Source of the DNA: an uncultured Bacillota bacterium
Lineage (GTDB): Bacteria; Bacillota; Clostridia; Peptostreptococcales; Anaerovoracaceae
Assembly (NCBI GenBank): GCA_946541435.1
Contig: CAMNJK010000077.1
Location: forward strand, 1 to 7,214
Reading direction: 5' to 3'
DNA length: 7,214 nucleotides
Below, one piece after another: positions 5,941-7,214 of this stretch. The number at the start of each line of letters is the position of its first letter. Position 1 is the first letter of the stretch. The notes under the pieces were generated by a model that was not told where the DNA came from, did not search any database, and saw only the letters and a list, made by a program, of their open reading frames with translations. The translations under genes were made by a program, and so were the position numbers.

Positions 5941-7106
5941 CCCCTGGCAGCCAGCGCCTCGTAGTCCAGCCCCAGAGATTCGATGATCTCCCGGGTGTGA
6001 TGACCCAGCGGGTATCCGGCATGCCGGTATTCGCAGGGGGTCTCGCTGAGTCTGACGGCGGTCCCCATCTGCTTCACCTTCACATCTTCATGCAAAGGCA
6101 GGCCGACTTCCACCACCATTTCCCTGGCCCGGATCTGTTCATCTTCCAGCAGGGCTTCCCGAAGATCCAGCACCGGCTGGACGCAGGCATCGGTTTCGGA
6201 AAAGATCTTCGTCCATTCCTCCCGGGTCCTGGTGCGGAAGATCCCGCGGATCTCTTCCTTGACCGCCGGCGTATTGTCCGGCCGCACAGTTCCGCTGATC
6301 AGGTCCTCCCGTCCGATGGCCCGGCAGAAAGCCGCCCAGAATTTGGGCTCCAGAGCACCGACACTCATATAGCCGCCGTCGCTGGTCTCGTAATAATCAT
6401 ACATACAGCCGCCGTTCAAAAGCTGGCCTTCCCGTTCCGGCTGCCTGCCGGAGACCAGGAAATCCGCGCCGTCCAGGCTGTTGAAGGGAACGCATCCGTC
6501 CAGCATGGCGATGTCGATGTACTGGCCCCGGCCGGTCTGCTCCCGGCGGTAGACCGCGGCCAGGATCCCGATCACAGAATTCAGGGATCCCACGGCGATG
6601 TCCGCGATCTGAAAATTCATCAGTGAGGGGCCGCCCTCCTGCCTGCCCGCATGGGAGATGATCCCGCTGCGGGACATGTAGTTGATGTCATGCCCGGCAG
6701 CGTCCCGCAGGGGGCCGGTCTGTCCGTAGCCGGTGAGGGAACAGTAGATGAGGCGGGGATTGATCTCCCTGAGCGTATCATAACCCAGCCCCAGCTTTTG
6801 CATGACCCCGGGCCGGAACTGTTCCAGGATGATGTCATACTCCATGATCAGCTGCCGGACGATCTGTAAAGCCTCCGGGGTCTTGAGATTCAGGAACATG
6901 GTCTTCTTGTTGCGTCCCAGCCAGGCCTGGCAGGCGGAGATGTCGGTGCCTTCGATGCGGGCGCCGTAGTCCTGCACCAGATCGTATTTGCCCGCGGAAC
7001 TGATCTTCAGCACCTCCGCCCCCATGTCCGCCAGCATCAGCGAAGCGTAGGGACCGGGCAGGAGAGTGGAGAAATCCAGTATTTTTAGTCCATCCAATGA
7101 ACCCAT
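5928..7106 (-). CDS. CoA-transferase family III / alpha-methylacyl-CoA racemase-like enzyme
   Basis: A 392-residue cytoplasmic enzyme of the CaiB/BaiF (family III) fold. Landmarks in order are GLKILDFSTLLPGPYASLML (6-25), DMGAEVLKI (27-35), EQFRPGVMQKLGLGYD (95-110), INPRLIYCSLTGYGQTGP (115-132), AGHDINYMSRSG (137-148), RREQTGRGQYIDIAMLDG (187-204) and GGYMSVGALEPKFW (244-257). H139, D169 and E253 fall where the mycobacterial alpha-methylacyl-CoA racemase has its catalytic His126, Asp156 and Glu241. Racemisation of a 2-substituted acyl-CoA is therefore plausible. However, CoA transferases of the same family share much of this pattern and use the Asp as nucleophile, so CoA transfer cannot be excluded. 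The start at 7106 is chosen because GAAAGGA (7114-7120 in reverse) precedes it by seven bases and the family N-terminus begins at once; the frame extends 26 residues further without homology-like sequence. It stands alone, convergent to the Rh channel gene. Confidence 0.85.
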   Translation of the reverse strand: MGSLDGLKILDFSTLLPGPYASLMLADMGAEVLKISSAGKYDLVQDYGARIEGTDISACQAWLGRNKKTMFLNLKTPEALQIVRQLIMEYDIILEQFRPGVMQKLGLGYDTLREINPRLIYCSLTGYGQTGPLRDAAGHDINYMSRSGIISHAGRQEGGPSLMNFQIADIAVGSLNSVIGILAAVYRREQTGRGQYIDIAMLDGCVPFNSLDGADFLVSGRQPEREGQLLNGGCMYDYYETSDGGYMSVGALEPKFWAAFCRAIGREDLISGTVRPDNTPAVKEEIRGIFRTRTREEWTKIFSETDACVQPVLDLREALLEDEQIRAREMVVEVGLPLHEDVKVKQMGTAVRLSETPCEYRHAGYPLGHHTREIIESLGLDYEALAARGVFD

Positions 7107-7113
7107 AAGTCTG

Positions 7114-7120
7114 TCCTTTC
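7114..7120 (-). promoter_or_regulatory. Ribosome binding site deciding the CoA-transferase-like start
   Basis: Read on the - strand this is GAAAGGA, with seven bases to the ATG at 7104-7106. It favours this start over the longer in-frame ATG at 7182-7184, which overlaps the predicted -10 element. Confidence 0.7.
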
Positions 7121-7174
7121 TTTTCAGCTGCTCTTCATTTCTGTCCGGGCGACTGCCGGGCGTTTCCTGAGGCC

Positions 7175-7183
7175 AGTATATCA
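7175..7183 (-). promoter_or_regulatory. Extended -10 promoter element of the CoA-transferase-like gene
   Basis: On the - strand the bases read TGATATACT: a TATACT -10 (five of six to TATAAT) with the TGn extension. No good -35 hexamer is found 16-19 bases upstream. An extended -10 promoter, perhaps needing an activator, is the simplest reading. The leader would be about 60 bases. Confidence 0.45.
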
Positions 7184-7185
7184 CA

Positions 7186-7213
7186 GAACCTGAAGCGGAT
7201 GCGAGACAGGTTC
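7186..7213. promoter_or_regulatory. Inverted repeat upstream of the CoA-transferase-like promoter (possible operator)
   Basis: GAACCTG (7186-7192) and CAGGTTC (7207-7213) are perfect 7-bp arms with a 14-base spacer. Their centres are 21 bp apart, about two helical turns. The arms lie just upstream of the -10 element and straddle the place where a -35 should be, which suits a dimeric regulator. The window ends one base later, so a divergent gene beyond it could share the site. Confidence 0.4.
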
Positions 7214-7214
7214 C

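Noticed and set aside
5871..6626. 251-codon + strand frame over the CoA-transferase-like gene
   Set aside because: It is antisense to a full family III enzyme and starts directly after a terminator, with no good ribosome binding site.

Overview
The window carries six genes on GC-rich DNA: five on the + strand (one of them only its 3' end) and one convergent gene on the - strand. All five complete genes have strong purine-rich Shine-Dalgarno sequences, spacing is tight, the one clear promoter has a sigma-A-type extended -10, and the proteins include a DUF815 AAA ATPase and a secreted Ig-like/GDPD enzyme. This fits a GC-rich anaerobic Clostridia-type Bacillota, perhaps a gut Lachnospiraceae relative. 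That placement is inference; no rRNA or other marker gene is present.

Bases 1-169 are the C-terminal end of an FGGY-family sugar kinase, most like xylulokinase. Forty bases later, with no terminator between, begins a tight cluster. It holds a DUF815-type AAA ATPase (210-1532), a 604-residue protein related to ATP-dependent phosphoenolpyruvate carboxykinase (1551-3365), and a secreted or anchored protein with an Ig-like domain followed by a glycerophosphodiesterase domain (3283-4395). The last two genes overlap by 83 bases in different frames. The ATPase/PEPCK-like pair is the least understood part of the window. The second protein keeps the PEPCK metal-ligand pattern (Lys, His, Asp) and the PEPCK C-terminal nucleotide-site pattern. 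However, its P-loop reads like HPr kinase, its N-terminal part is long, and the usual substrate-arginine motif is not visible. It may therefore be a PEPCK-fold enzyme with another substrate, working with the ATPase.

A 195-base gap (4396-4590) holds two stem-loops, a well-formed extended -10 promoter and a leader with a dyad/hairpin. It drives a 402-residue Rh-type (Rhesus glycoprotein-like) ammonium/ammonia channel (4591-5799). The Rh type is much rarer in bacteria than AmtB. A strong bidirectional terminator (5837-5869) separates it from the convergent - strand gene (5928-7106), a CoA-transferase family III/alpha-methylacyl-CoA racemase-like enzyme. The end of that gene, including its stop codon, has been duplicated as a 25-bp tandem repeat with three transitions. 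Its upstream region has an extended -10 element and a 7-bp inverted repeat suited to an operator.

Functionally the set touches sugar phosphorylation, a PEPCK-fold NTP enzyme, glycerophosphodiester breakdown, ammonium uptake and acyl-CoA chemistry. No single pathway obviously unites them. No RNA genes, insertion sequences, CRISPR arrays or phage genes were seen, and no gene-free stretch exceeds 300 bases.
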